From Shimia sp. SK013 (GTDB lineage: Bacteria; Pseudomonadota; Alphaproteobacteria; Rhodobacterales; Rhodobacteraceae), in NCBI RefSeq assembly GCF_001292625.1, contig NZ_LAJH01000013.1, forward strand, positions 62,001-126,000: 64,000 nucleotides of DNA, written 5' to 3'. Both the position numbers and the translations under genes were made by a program. Each line of letters starts with the position of its first letter. Position 1 is the first letter of the stretch. This document shows positions 7,736-15,543 of the stretch, piece by piece. Below the pieces are notes generated by a model that saw nothing but the letters and a program-made list of their open reading frames with translations, did not search any database and was not told the DNA's origin.

Positions 7736-8242
7736 TTGCAAGGTTTGACTAAATTGCTGTCCATAGCGGTTTTGGCCGTGGGCATTTTAAGCGCGTCCAA
7801 TTCCGGGGCGGAAGAGGGCGACATAGGGTTCTCCGCAAGCCAGACGGACCGCACTGTGGCTGCATTTTCAAAGGGGATCGAGGGGTGCATGGAAGCACCG
7901 CCGGTATTCCGGGTGGACTGTTTTCAGCACGCTTACTCTTCGACGGTGCGGGTGATCGCCAATGCCTCCGCTTACTGGGAGGCAGAGGTGGCTTTGACGC
8001 GAGTAAACCGGACCCTCTACCAGTTTGTGCGCGCCAATACCGACAAATCGCTGGGTAAAGAACGATATGGATCGTTTAAGCCCCGCGCCATTAATGAATC
8101 GGTTCTTGCGGAAGCGCAGGCGCTTTACGCGGACCTTGTTGATAAGGCTGTAGCGATTATGCGGGGCGGCAGTTCGAGCGAATTAAAGTATTTCCAGCCA
8201 CTTGCAGATGCCGTCGAAGCAACGCGCGATGCGTTGCGCTGA
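7736..8242 (+). CDS. Small exported protein of unknown function
   Basis: The 168-residue product begins at a TTG codon at 7736, seven bases after GGAGG at 7724-7728. This places a signal peptide ('LLSIAVLAVGILSASNSGAE') at the N-terminus; the longer in-frame start inside the usp gene does not. The mature part is helical and polar with two cysteines (in 'GCMEAPPVFRVDCF'). No family was recognised. It may share a transcript with usp. After its stop, 8243-8386 contains a tandem repeat but no gene. Confidence 0.65.
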   Translation: MQGLTKLLSIAVLAVGILSASNSGAEEGDIGFSASQTDRTVAAFSKGIEGCMEAPPVFRVDCFQHAYSSTVRVIANASAYWEAEVALTRVNRTLYQFVRANTDKSLGKERYGSFKPRAINESVLAEAQALYADLVDKAVAIMRGGSSSELKYFQPLADAVEATRDALR

Positions 8243-8364
8243 CCGCCGCATTCGTTCGAGTTAATTTTTGATTTTGCGGAATTTTGGGCTGCGGTAGTGC
8301 GTCGGCAACCCGTAGGTATTGCATCGGTGCGACTTTCGCCCGCTAACAAGTGTTAACCAGCGTA

Positions 8365-8391
8365 GCGTCCGGTCAGTTGCGTCCGGTCAGT
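8365..8391. repeat. Two tandem copies of a 13-bp unit (14-bp period)
   Basis: GCGTCCGGTCAGT occurs at 8365-8377 and again at 8379-8391. The second copy overlaps the stop codon of the leftward oxygenase gene, so a slippage duplication at the gene's 3' end is the simplest reading. Confidence 0.8.
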
Positions 8392-9229
8392 CTATGAAAT
8401 CATCTGCCCGCAATCCGGCCCGTTCTATGTGAATAGGTAACGTGCGGCCATAGAGCTGCTGCGTGCGTTCGACGCTGCCAACCATTCCCGGTTCTTCTAC
8501 ATAGGAAAAGATGGCCACATAGCGGGGGCGGTCCCCTCTGAGCGGTGCGACCCGGTGCAGGGAGTAACGGCCCCGAAACAGCTGCAAGTCGCCCGGTTCC
8601 AGTTCAAGCACAGTGATCTTCTCGGACGTTCCGTCCAAGACACGTTTCACCTCTTCGAAATTCTCGTGCTCTTGCCGGATGCCCGCGGCGTATTCAAACG
8701 CCCCGCCATGGTCGGCGTTCTGAATGGCGAGCGTTACGGTGAAATTATTGGTGTCAAAATGCCATGGAAACCCGTTGCCTTCGTCGGCCATGTTCACGAT
8801 CACATCGGCCAGCGGATCGGCATAACGATGGAAATTCTCCTCGTTCAAACACTCCTGGATGAACCGGTCGAACCCGTCAAAGTCATGGACTGTACGCAAC
8901 GCCCCGTCGGGGGCAAAATTATCCGCCGGAATGAATGCGTTTGAGCGATCAAAAAATTGCCGGCGCGGATCATTGCTTGGCAGACTGGGGTCATCATTTG
9001 TGAAGTAGGCATTTGTCCGGCTGAACGAGCGATGGCCTGCGTTTGCGACACCGTCGGCCTCGGTCGTAAGGGCGGATATGCCCTGTGGCGTCAGAAAGCC
9101 TTTCAGGACGGCACAGCCATCGCGTGCGAGGTCGCTTTGCACTCCGGCGAGGACAAGATCCCTTTCCGGACCTTCGCGATGAATTGGATAGCGTTCCAGA
9201 TTGATCAAGTCTTCGCCACGAAACCGCAT
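8387..9229 (-). CDS. Fe(II)/2-oxoglutarate-dependent oxygenase (HalD/BesD-like fold)
   Basis: The 280-residue protein has the iron site of 2OG oxygenases: His157 and Asp159 in 'PWHFDTNNF' and His225 in 'YSLHRVAP', with Arg236 ('RPRYV') placed to bind 2-oxoglutarate. The overall sequence looks like the ArpA/HalD/BesD family. In true radical halogenases of that family the Asp is replaced by Gly or Ala to make room for chloride; here Asp is kept, so hydroxylation of a small amine or amino acid is expected. ATG at 9229 is preceded by AGGAGG at a spacing of five; a GTG two codons upstream abuts that site and is unlikely. Confidence 0.8.
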   Translation of the reverse strand: MRFRGEDLINLERYPIHREGPERDLVLAGVQSDLARDGCAVLKGFLTPQGISALTTEADGVANAGHRSFSRTNAYFTNDDPSLPSNDPRRQFFDRSNAFIPADNFAPDGALRTVHDFDGFDRFIQECLNEENFHRYADPLADVIVNMADEGNGFPWHFDTNNFTVTLAIQNADHGGAFEYAAGIRQEHENFEEVKRVLDGTSEKITVLELEPGDLQLFRGRYSLHRVAPLRGDRPRYVAIFSYVEEPGMVGSVERTQQLYGRTLPIHIERAGLRADDFID

Positions 9230-9569
9230 GTGCACCTCCTGTTGTCAGGTCAGGCTCAAATACTTCCCGAGCGGTTTCTGTCTTGATCGCGACATCGGAT
9301 TTGGCGGAAAATAGCGAAGGCGCGCAGACTTAAGTGGCGCTGTCCCCTTTAAGTAACCCACCGCGCCCGCCCCGCGAGGGCGGTTCGGGTGCTGGCAAAG
9401 CAACGCCTTGGCGATGGGGACCAAATGCGAAGGAATGGCAGCTATGCTGGACAAAGTGTGAATTCGCTGCGCCTGCGCCAAGGTCCGCACATGTCTAAAC
9501 GGACGTGAGGTGATCGGGATGAATATCGGCACGCCCGGATAACTTTCCGAGCGCGCAAGTAATTTTCGA
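9230..9569. other. Gene-free stretch
   Basis: About 340 bp between the leftward oxygenase and DUF1330 genes. It should hold the oxygenase promoter. No convincing reading frame, RNA gene, repeat or terminator was seen. Confidence 0.5.
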
Positions 9570-9878
9570 CTACTGTGCTTGGGGCAGTGGCCTCGCTTCG
9601 TAGGCCACCATATGCTGAATCGAACCTTCTTCTCGTAAGGGTACGAGCGCTTGATATTCGTCCGAGTTGTGCCAAGTATCGAGTGCCTCCATGGATTCGA
9701 ACTCAGCGACAACGACCATCTGATGGCCGTCGCTCTCACCGTTGAGCATCTTGGGTTGGGCTCCGATCGCGACCGGTTTGGCTCCGTATTTGGCGCCCAC
9801 GGCCCGGGTCTTGTCAAAATAGCTGTCGAATTTCTCTTTGTTGGTCACGGTCACGTGCGAGATCATGTAAGCAGGCAT
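9570..9878 (-). CDS. DUF1330 family protein
   Basis: The 102-residue product has the DUF1330 fold (dimeric alpha+beta barrel related to ABM proteins): 'AYMISHVTVTNKEKFDSYFDKTRAVGAKYGAK' at the N-terminus, then 'VVVAEFESMEALDTWHNSDEYQALVPLRE'. Function of the family is unknown. The ATG at 9878 has AAGGAAAT upstream and is the family-typical start. The next gene in the same direction (NmrA-like) ends 102 bp upstream, so co-transcription is possible. This is one of three DUF1330-type genes in the window. Confidence 0.88.
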   Translation of the reverse strand: MPAYMISHVTVTNKEKFDSYFDKTRAVGAKYGAKPVAIGAQPKMLNGESDGHQMVVVAEFESMEALDTWHNSDEYQALVPLREEGSIQHMVAYEARPLPQAQ

Positions 9879-9979
9879 TGGTATTTCCTTTTTTGAAGGT
9901 TTGAGGATCTGGTCGTTCATCGAGATTTCCGAAGACGCCGGATCAGGCGTTTTCGCCTTCCTGATGGCTGAAACCCCGG

Positions 9980-11086
9980 TCAGGCGACTTGCTTTGAGAT
10001 TGGTTTCAGCTCGGTTGATGCGTGGCTTTCGCGCCAGGTGTCGTCGTCGAGGCAGAATGCTGGAGCCTTGAGCTTGATGTAGTCCTTTTGGGTCTCGATG
10101 GCGGAGACGTCCGGTGCCCTGGTGATCAAGATTTTGAGAAACCCCCCGATGGCCTTGAGTTTTCCGGCAAGGCTTGGCCGCAATTTAGGACGTGCGGCCA
10201 CGTATCGCCTGGCAATGCTCTCGAAGTTTTCCGGCGTGCGTCCACCAACTGTTTCCACATCCGTGGTCGGTGCGCCCACCGCCATGGAGCCACGACGGTA
10301 TTCGTCGGTGTAGTAGTGCCCGGCTTCCAGAAGCACGACAGAGTAATTGGGTGGAGCTGTTGCCTTGAGCGCCTTCAACATCAACCTTGGTGAGATGTTC
10401 TGATACTTCACCCTCCGGCCAAGCGCCTGACCTATCGCGGCAGCAATGTCATTTGGTGACAACAGCTCTGGTCCAGTGGGCCTGTACCTCTTGCCAGCGT
10501 GAGTGTCCGGATCGATCAAGGCGCCAACGACAACGCTCGCGATGTCTTCGTTGGAAGGCGGCGCATTCTTTTTCACATTTCCATCGCCAAGAGGCATCGA
10601 AAACACGCCGAGATGCAGCGCCGAATCCAGCGACGAGAGGTAGTTGTCCGCGAACCAACCGGGGCTGACCGTTGTCACCGTCATCTCGGATCTCATCCGG
10701 ATCAGAATGTCCCCGATATAAGTGTCGCGGGTAGACTGTGATGGGTGGCTCGGACTCGCCAGCCACTGGCTGAGTGTAACGACATGCTCGAGTTGGGCTT
10801 CGTAGGCGGCAGCCGTGAAGACCGCGTTGAAGACCGAACCATTGGGCGCGGTGGGCGCGCATTGATAGGCGCGCTGCACGCCGTTCATTGCGGCCCGCAT
10901 ATCGGTGATAGAATACTGGTTGCCGAGGAACACCTCTGCCCCAGCGTGTTCAAGCGCCTGGCTTCGATCATCGAGCTTTCGCACGAAGGCACGGACCGGA
11001 AATCCCTTTTCAAGCAGTTGCAGGACTGTCGGAACGCCCGTCTTGCCTGTGGCGGATGTGACAAGGATTTTCGGTCTTGCAGACAT
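9980..11086 (-). CDS. NmrA-like NAD(P)-binding reductase
   Basis: The 368-residue protein starts with a Rossmann motif, 'ILVTSATGKTGVPTVLQLL' (about residues 6-25), and follows the NmrA/atypical short-chain dehydrogenase pattern ('FLGNQYSITDMRAAMNGVQRAYQ', 'VSPGWFADN'). Such proteins act as NAD(P)H-dependent quinone/carbonyl reductases or redox sensors. The C-terminal ~80 residues go beyond the usual domain. It is divergent from an HxlR regulator with 70 bp between start codons, a classic regulator-target arrangement. The ATG at 11086 precedes the Rossmann strand; an upstream in-frame start would run into the shared promoter. Confidence 0.85.
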   Translation of the reverse strand: MSARPKILVTSATGKTGVPTVLQLLEKGFPVRAFVRKLDDRSQALEHAGAEVFLGNQYSITDMRAAMNGVQRAYQCAPTAPNGSVFNAVFTAAAYEAQLEHVVTLSQWLASPSHPSQSTRDTYIGDILIRMRSEMTVTTVSPGWFADNYLSSLDSALHLGVFSMPLGDGNVKKNAPPSNEDIASVVVGALIDPDTHAGKRYRPTGPELLSPNDIAAAIGQALGRRVKYQNISPRLMLKALKATAPPNYSVVLLEAGHYYTDEYRRGSMAVGAPTTDVETVGGRTPENFESIARRYVAARPKLRPSLAGKLKAIGGFLKILITRAPDVSAIETQKDYIKLKAPAFCLDDDTWRESHASTELKPISKQVA

Positions 11087-11111
11087 TTTGGTTGTTCCCC
11101 TATAAGCTGGC

Positions 11112-11147
11112 TTGAGTGAATAAAGCGACCACTTTAAAAAATAAAGT
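11112..11147 (+). promoter_or_regulatory. Divergent promoter with overlapping inverted repeats (probable HxlR operator)
   Basis: A promoter-like TTGAGT (11112-11117) and TAAAAA (11135-11140) with a 17-bp spacer face the HxlR gene. Two inverted repeats share one arm here: TAAAG-N6-CTTTA (11121-11136) and ACTTTA-N5-TAAAGT (11131-11147). The symmetry and position suggest an autoregulatory site also controlling the NmrA-like gene. Confidence 0.5.
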
Positions 11148-11156
11148 AACAAATCT

Positions 11157-11828
11157 GTGATTGAGATGAAACAAAAGACGAGAAGCTATAACCTGCTCTG
11201 CCCGATCTCTCGGACGCTTGATCATGTCGGCGACCGTTGGACGCTGTTGATCCTGCGAGACCTCCATGCGGGCCCTGCGCGATTCAAAGACCTTCAAACC
11301 GGGCTGACCGGCATTGCATCGAACCTATTGTCGGATCGGTTGAATGCACTGGAATCCAGCGGCCTCATCCAGAAATACGAGTCAGAGTTCGGAGTGTCGC
11401 TCTATTCGTTGACTGAGTTGGGCGAAGAAACCGGGCCGCTGATTTTTGAACTTGCGCGGTTTGGTGGCCGGATGCCCCGGCCAGCGAAAAGTCGAAGACC
11501 CGGCAATCTCAGAACTGTGGCGGTCTCATTAGGAACGGCCATCAAAAGGGCGGTTGGCCCAGAGCATGACTTCGAGGCCACTCTGATGATCGACGGGGAA
11601 GCCTTTCGGATGACGGCAAGAAAGGGAAGCGCCGAGGTCCGCGCGGGCGCGGCAGAGGCCCCCGATGTGGTTATGACCACGTCATACGATCCAATAATGG
11701 CGCTGGCAGACGGCGAGATCGAGCAAAGCCAGTTCTTCTCGGAACACGTAGCTTTGGACGTCAATACGCCCGGCAAGGAGGCTGAGTTCTTTGACCTTTT
11801 GTCACGCAGCATGCGCGAGTTCGATTGA
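11157..11828 (+). CDS. HxlR-family regulator with C-terminal SCP2-like domain
   Basis: The 223-residue protein has the HxlR winged helix near its N-terminus ('CPISRTLDHVGDRWTLLILRDL' region, residues 15-36, then 'FKDLQTGLTGIASNLLSDRL'). Cys15 sits where redox-sensing HxlR proteins hold their reactive cysteine. Typical HxlR proteins are 100-120 residues; this one continues with a ~100-residue domain resembling sterol-carrier protein 2 ('EATLMIDGEAFRMTARKG', 'PDVVMTTSYDPIMALADGEI'), which could bind a hydrophobic ligand. It is divergent from the NmrA-like reductase and probably controls it. Confidence 0.9.
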   Translation: MIEMKQKTRSYNLLCPISRTLDHVGDRWTLLILRDLHAGPARFKDLQTGLTGIASNLLSDRLNALESSGLIQKYESEFGVSLYSLTELGEETGPLIFELARFGGRMPRPAKSRRPGNLRTVAVSLGTAIKRAVGPEHDFEATLMIDGEAFRMTARKGSAEVRAGAAEAPDVVMTTSYDPIMALADGEIEQSQFFSEHVALDVNTPGKEAEFFDLLSRSMREFD

Positions 11829-12027
11829 CCAAGGGGGTCAAAACAGACCGATTTTAGAACGAAACCCCTGCTGAAACAGCCAACGTGGCTCAGGTCTCGT
11901 TGCCAGTGCCATTGCAACAGTTTCGTCAGCTAGCTGCTCGGTCAGTCCCAGTTTGCCGCGTAGCCACGAGCAAGTTGGTCAAATTTCGAGCAGTCGACTA
12001 GCTGAGGGTGCGCAGCTAAGCCATCAC

Positions 12028-12843
12028 TCAGCCGAAGGCCGCCTTCACGGCTTCCAACACACGCTTGCTACTGCTTCGCAGGCGATAGTCGTCGGTTTGA
12101 TCAACCCACCGGATCGTCCCGGTTTCATCGATTAACAGAGTGGTCGGAATGGCCATTGCCTCGAATTTGAACGGCGCAAGCCCCACAGGTACACCGCCAA
12201 TCGTGAGCTTTGTGTTCTTTGTCTGACCAAGCGCTTTGTGATGCTCAACGCCATAAGCTCTGATGATTTTCAGGTCCGGATCGGACAGCAATGGGAAATC
12301 AAGCCCGTCACGCGTTTTGTGAATCTCCGCCTGCTCGGGCGTATCTTTGCTCAAGGCCAAAACGCTCACATCATGTTTTGCGAGCTCGTCCTTCATTGCG
12401 TCAAACGCAACAAGTTCAGCCGAGCAGTACGGACACCATCCGCCCCGAAAGAACTTCAGTAGAGTTCGTTTGCCGGATAGTTCTGAGCTGTCAAAGGCTG
12501 CGCCCTCTGACGTCATCGAGGTAAACGGTAACAGATTGTCCCCCACAGCGACTTTGATCTCTCCTATCGGCGTTTTGCGCTGAGTAAGAACCCACAAAAT
12601 GAAGCCGCCAAAGAAGATCCCAAGACTGGCCAGAACATAGGTCAAAGCACCGGCCATGCCTTCGCCAGTCAGACCAAGATAGACACCAATCAGTGACAGC
12701 GCGACGCCTATGATCAGCTTGGTGGCAAAGCCGCCAACTTTCTCTGGAACAGTCCCCCGAGGGATCGTTCGAAAGTAAAGGATTATCGAGATAAGAACGA
12801 TGGCGAAGCCAGCCATTGCTGTCAGTATTGCTGCGGTGTTCAT
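12028..12843 (-). CDS. Membrane-anchored peroxiredoxin/thioredoxin-like protein
   Basis: The 271-residue protein begins with three transmembrane helices (about residues 5-23, 41-59 and 66-86) followed by an AhpC/TSA-type thioredoxin fold. The active site is 'GGWCPYCSAEL' with Cys137 and Cys140, a CxxC arrangement more like thioredoxin-like reductants (the AhpC/TSA-2 group) than 2-Cys peroxiredoxins. A later 'MAIPTTLLIDETGTIRW' carries the cis-proline. It probably reduces peroxides or thiols at the membrane. 11829-12027 downstream shows no gene. It may share a transcript with the DUF1330-like gene upstream (52 bp gap). Confidence 0.85.
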   Translation of the reverse strand: MNTAAILTAMAGFAIVLISIILYFRTIPRGTVPEKVGGFATKLIIGVALSLIGVYLGLTGEGMAGALTYVLASLGIFFGGFILWVLTQRKTPIGEIKVAVGDNLLPFTSMTSEGAAFDSSELSGKRTLLKFFRGGWCPYCSAELVAFDAMKDELAKHDVSVLALSKDTPEQAEIHKTRDGLDFPLLSDPDLKIIRAYGVEHHKALGQTKNTKLTIGGVPVGLAPFKFEAMAIPTTLLIDETGTIRWVDQTDDYRLRSSSKRVLEAVKAAFG

Positions 12844-12895
12844 CTGGGTTTCCTTTGGCGATCAAGATTTGGCAGGTTAAACTAAATACACCTGA

Positions 12896-13177
12896 CTAGC
12901 CCAAAAGCAGAATACTAGATTCACCGCCGCGGCGGCGGAGATCGTGGACATCGGCAATGTCCGGGTCGTTTATCCAAGCCATTGCCGCCTCCTTGTCAGG
13001 GAAACTCAGCAGCGCCGCCATATTTGGCATCTCTGGCTCACCCTCCAAGGCGGTGAACTCGCCAGTGGCGGTGGCGACTTTTCCGCCGTGCTTTTCAAGC
13101 GCTGCCCCGGCCACATCCCGGTACTGCGCTAATGCTTCAGGGTTCTTAACGCTCATTTTTGCAATTGCGTAGATCAT
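12896..13177 (-). CDS. DUF1330-like small protein
   Basis: A 93-residue product: 'YAIAKMSVKNPEALAQYRDVAG' followed by 'GEFTALEGEPEMPNMAALLSFPDKEAAMAWINDPD', the usual DUF1330 pattern of a dimeric ferredoxin-like fold. Function unknown. It is divergent from a LysR regulator (95 bp between starts), which makes this gene and the membrane-anchored peroxiredoxin downstream likely regulatory targets. Confidence 0.85.
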   Translation of the reverse strand: MIYAIAKMSVKNPEALAQYRDVAGAALEKHGGKVATATGEFTALEGEPEMPNMAALLSFPDKEAAMAWINDPDIADVHDLRRRGGESSILLLG

Positions 13178-13238
13178 CTAAGCCTCCAACGTGTTTCTGC
13201 ACCGAACATTGGCCTAGCCTGCGCCAAGTGAAAACGCG

Positions 13239-13248
13239 TGCAATTGCA
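13239..13248. promoter_or_regulatory. Palindrome in the LysR/DUF1330 divergent region
   Basis: A perfect TGCAATTGCA palindrome lies 24 bp before the LysR start codon; nine of its bases recur at 13160-13168 within the start of the DUF1330 gene. Position and symmetry fit a LysR binding site, but no experiment supports it. Confidence 0.35.
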
Positions 13249-13272
13249 TAGCGCTCGTGCATAAAAGCATAC

Positions 13273-14145
13273 ATGGATATAGCTTGGGATGATTTGCGCA
13301 CAATTCTGATGCTCGTGCGGCATGGTTCACTGGCAGGCGCCGCGGAGGCCCTGAACATTAACTACACGACCGTAGCGCGCAGAGTTCGCCGCGCCGAAGA
13401 GGCATTAGACCAGCTCTTGTTTGAACGCTTGCCGGACGGATACAGACCAACCGAAGCGGCACATTTGATCGCCGAAAACGCCGAAAGAATGGAAAACGCG
13501 GAACACGATATGTTGCGCCGGTTGCAAGGGACCAGCACAGAGCTGTCGGGAAGTCTAAAGATAACAGCACCGCACGTGCTCATTGCCAATTTCCTGTCTC
13601 CGGTCATCGATGAGTTCAGCAAAGCCCACCCAAGAATTGACCTGCGTATACTGGCAACAACCGAGCTTTTGGACCTGACACGGCTTGAGGCTGATCTCGC
13701 AATCCGTATCAGTCGAAACCCAGGCGATACCCTGACTGGAGTTCGGCTCCTGAAACAGGACACTGCGAGCTTCGCAAATCGGGAGGTTGCAGAACGCATT
13801 CGAGTTGATCCGACCGCGATGATCGACTGGCTTGTTTACGAGTCTCACCCAAATCTTCCCAAGGCGATTTCGCCGGAATTTCCGAACAACCGCGCACGTC
13901 TTCAGTTTGATGATGTCGTCGCCATGATTGGGGCTGCGCAGGCCGGATTGGGTGTCATGCGTTTGCCGATGTTTCTGGGACGCGCCTCTACTGGGTTGGT
14001 CCAGGTTCCGGTTCTGCCACCCCAACCTTATGCCGATATTTGGGTCGTGGGGCACCCCGACGTGTGGCCCTCGCAAAAACTGCGCGCACTCAGGGCTATT
14101 CTGACGAAGCACTGCAAGGCACAAAGCCACAGGTTTGTCGCCTGA
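13273..14145 (+). CDS. LysR-family transcriptional regulator
   Basis: The 290-residue protein has a helix-turn-helix ('GSLAGAAEALNINYTTVARRVRRAEEAL', residues 17-44) and a LysR effector domain of the shorter type ('SGSLKITAPHVL', 'GVRLLKQDTASFANR'). The 'ALDQLLFERLPDGYRPTEA' joint is that of the AaeR/YhjC-like subgroup of single-domain oxidative or efflux regulators. Divergent from a DUF1330-membrane peroxiredoxin pair, so a role in redox control is possible but inferred only from position. Confidence 0.9.
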   Translation: MDIAWDDLRTILMLVRHGSLAGAAEALNINYTTVARRVRRAEEALDQLLFERLPDGYRPTEAAHLIAENAERMENAEHDMLRRLQGTSTELSGSLKITAPHVLIANFLSPVIDEFSKAHPRIDLRILATTELLDLTRLEADLAIRISRNPGDTLTGVRLLKQDTASFANREVAERIRVDPTAMIDWLVYESHPNLPKAISPEFPNNRARLQFDDVVAMIGAAQAGLGVMRLPMFLGRASTGLVQVPVLPPQPYADIWVVGHPDVWPSQKLRALRAILTKHCKAQSHRFVA

Positions 14146-14300
14146 ATACTGAGCGTTCAGGATTGGCCCGAAATCTTTGCGTCAACACCAAGCGATCGAT
14201 TTCGCGAATTTCCGAACACCCGACATTCATGCAACGCGCAGCATCCTGTAATTTGGGCTCAAAGTGAGAACTCGTTGCACTGGCGTATCCCAAGCCGCCA

Positions 14301-14334
14301 AACAAAAACGCCCCGCTTTATCCAAGCGAGGCGC
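14301..14334 (-). terminator. Rho-independent terminator of the sseA-tyrB unit
   Basis: On the minus strand a ten-base stem (14324-14333 with 14309-14318, one G-U pair) is followed by TTTTTGTT at 14308-14301. It lies 25 bp after the aminotransferase stop codon. Confidence 0.85.
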
Positions 14335-14358
14335 CTTAATCTTCTTCACAAACTTAAA

Positions 14359-15543
14359 TCAGACACCTGCGTCGATGATCGCCTGTGCCAGCGTCGGGAT
14401 GGTGTCTTTGTTCAGGCCCGCGATGTTCATGCGGCTGTCGCCCACCATGTAAATCGCATTGTCCACGCGCATTTTCTCCACCAGATCGGGCGTTGTGCCC
14501 AACAGGCTGAACATGCCGCGGTGCTGCGCAAGGAAACCGAAACGGTCTGACCCGCTCAGCCGCTGCAACTCGTCGGCCAACTGCTGGCGCAAGGCCAACA
14601 TGCCCAGACGGGTTTCCTCCAGCTCGGCCATCCAATCGGCCTTCAGTTCGGGATCGGTCAGGATCGTGGTCACTACCCGCGCGCCGTGGTCCGGCGGGAA
14701 GGAGAAATTCTGTCGGTTCAGGTGGTTCAGGTTGCCCTGCGTCACCGGCGTGTCCGCCGCATCCTTGCTGATCGCAATCAACAGACCAGTGCGCTCACGA
14801 TAGATACCAAAGTTCTTGGAACAGGACGCCGCAATCAGCAACTCAGGCACTTGTGACGCCACCAAACGGGTCGGCGCGGCGTCCTCTTCCAGACCATCGC
14901 CAAAGCCCTGATAGGCAATGTCGATCATCGGCAAACAGCCTTTGTCGAGGATCAGGTCAATCACCGTCTGCCACTGCGTCAGGTTCAGGTTCGCACCCGT
15001 CGGGTTGTGACAGCAGCCATGCAGCAGGATCACATCCTCTGACGTCGCATCCGCCAGATCTTCCATCATGCCGTCAAAATCGACCGCGCGGGTGTCCCCG
15101 TCGAAATAGCGGTACTTCACCACCTCGATGCCGAGATAGCCAAGGATGCTGACATGGTTCGGCCAAGTGGGGTCCGACACAAACACACGCGCATTCGGAC
15201 TCATCTGTTTGGTCAGCTCAAACGCCTGCCGCACAGCGCCGGTACCGCCCGGTGTCGCTGCCGCCGCAATGCGCGCACGATCCACGCTGTCGGCCAGCAA
15301 CAGATCACACATCGCGCCCGAATATGCCGGATCGCCCGCCAGACCGGTGTAGGCCTTGGTTTCCTGCTCTGCCACCAGCTTGCGTTCGGCCGCTTTCACG
15401 GCGCGCATCACAGGCGTCACGCCCTGCGCGTTTTTGTACACACCCACACCCAGATCCACCTTGGTGGCGCGCGGGTCTTCGCGATACTGGGCCATCAGGC
15501 TCAGGATTTTGTCTTTGGGTTGCTCTTTGAGGTTCGTGAGCAT
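14359..15543 (-). CDS. Aromatic amino acid aminotransferase (class I, AspC/TyrB type)
   Basis: The 394-residue protein is a fold-type I PLP enzyme: N-terminal 'PKDKILSLMAQYREDPRATKVDLGVGVYKN', 'HGCCHNPTGANL' for the PLP-binding Asn region and 'SCSKNFGIYRERTG' with the Schiff-base lysine and phosphate-binding Arg. Members transfer amino groups between aspartate or aromatic amino acids and 2-oxoglutarate. Its ATG shares one base with the stop of sseA (TGATG), so the two are translationally coupled. Pairing with a mercaptopyruvate sulfurtransferase suggests it could also transaminate cysteine to mercaptopyruvate, since AspC enzymes do this. Confidence 0.93.
   Translation of the reverse strand: MLTNLKEQPKDKILSLMAQYREDPRATKVDLGVGVYKNAQGVTPVMRAVKAAERKLVAEQETKAYTGLAGDPAYSGAMCDLLLADSVDRARIAAAATPGGTGAVRQAFELTKQMSPNARVFVSDPTWPNHVSILGYLGIEVVKYRYFDGDTRAVDFDGMMEDLADATSEDVILLHGCCHNPTGANLNLTQWQTVIDLILDKGCLPMIDIAYQGFGDGLEEDAAPTRLVASQVPELLIAASCSKNFGIYRERTGLLIAISKDAADTPVTQGNLNHLNRQNFSFPPDHGARVVTTILTDPELKADWMAELEETRLGMLALRQQLADELQRLSGSDRFGFLAQHRGMFSLLGTTPDLVEKMRVDNAIYMVGDSRMNIAGLNKDTIPTLAQAIIDAGV

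Noticed and set aside
9245-9817. 190-residue minus-strand frame overlapping the DUF1330 gene
   Set aside because: It overlaps a well-supported DUF1330 frame, and its translation is Arg/Ser/Pro-rich without motifs.
9236-14358. Genomic island
   Set aside because: The block has regulator-enzyme pairs of accessory character and somewhat lower GC, but no integrase, tRNA, flanking repeat or IS was found to mark boundaries.
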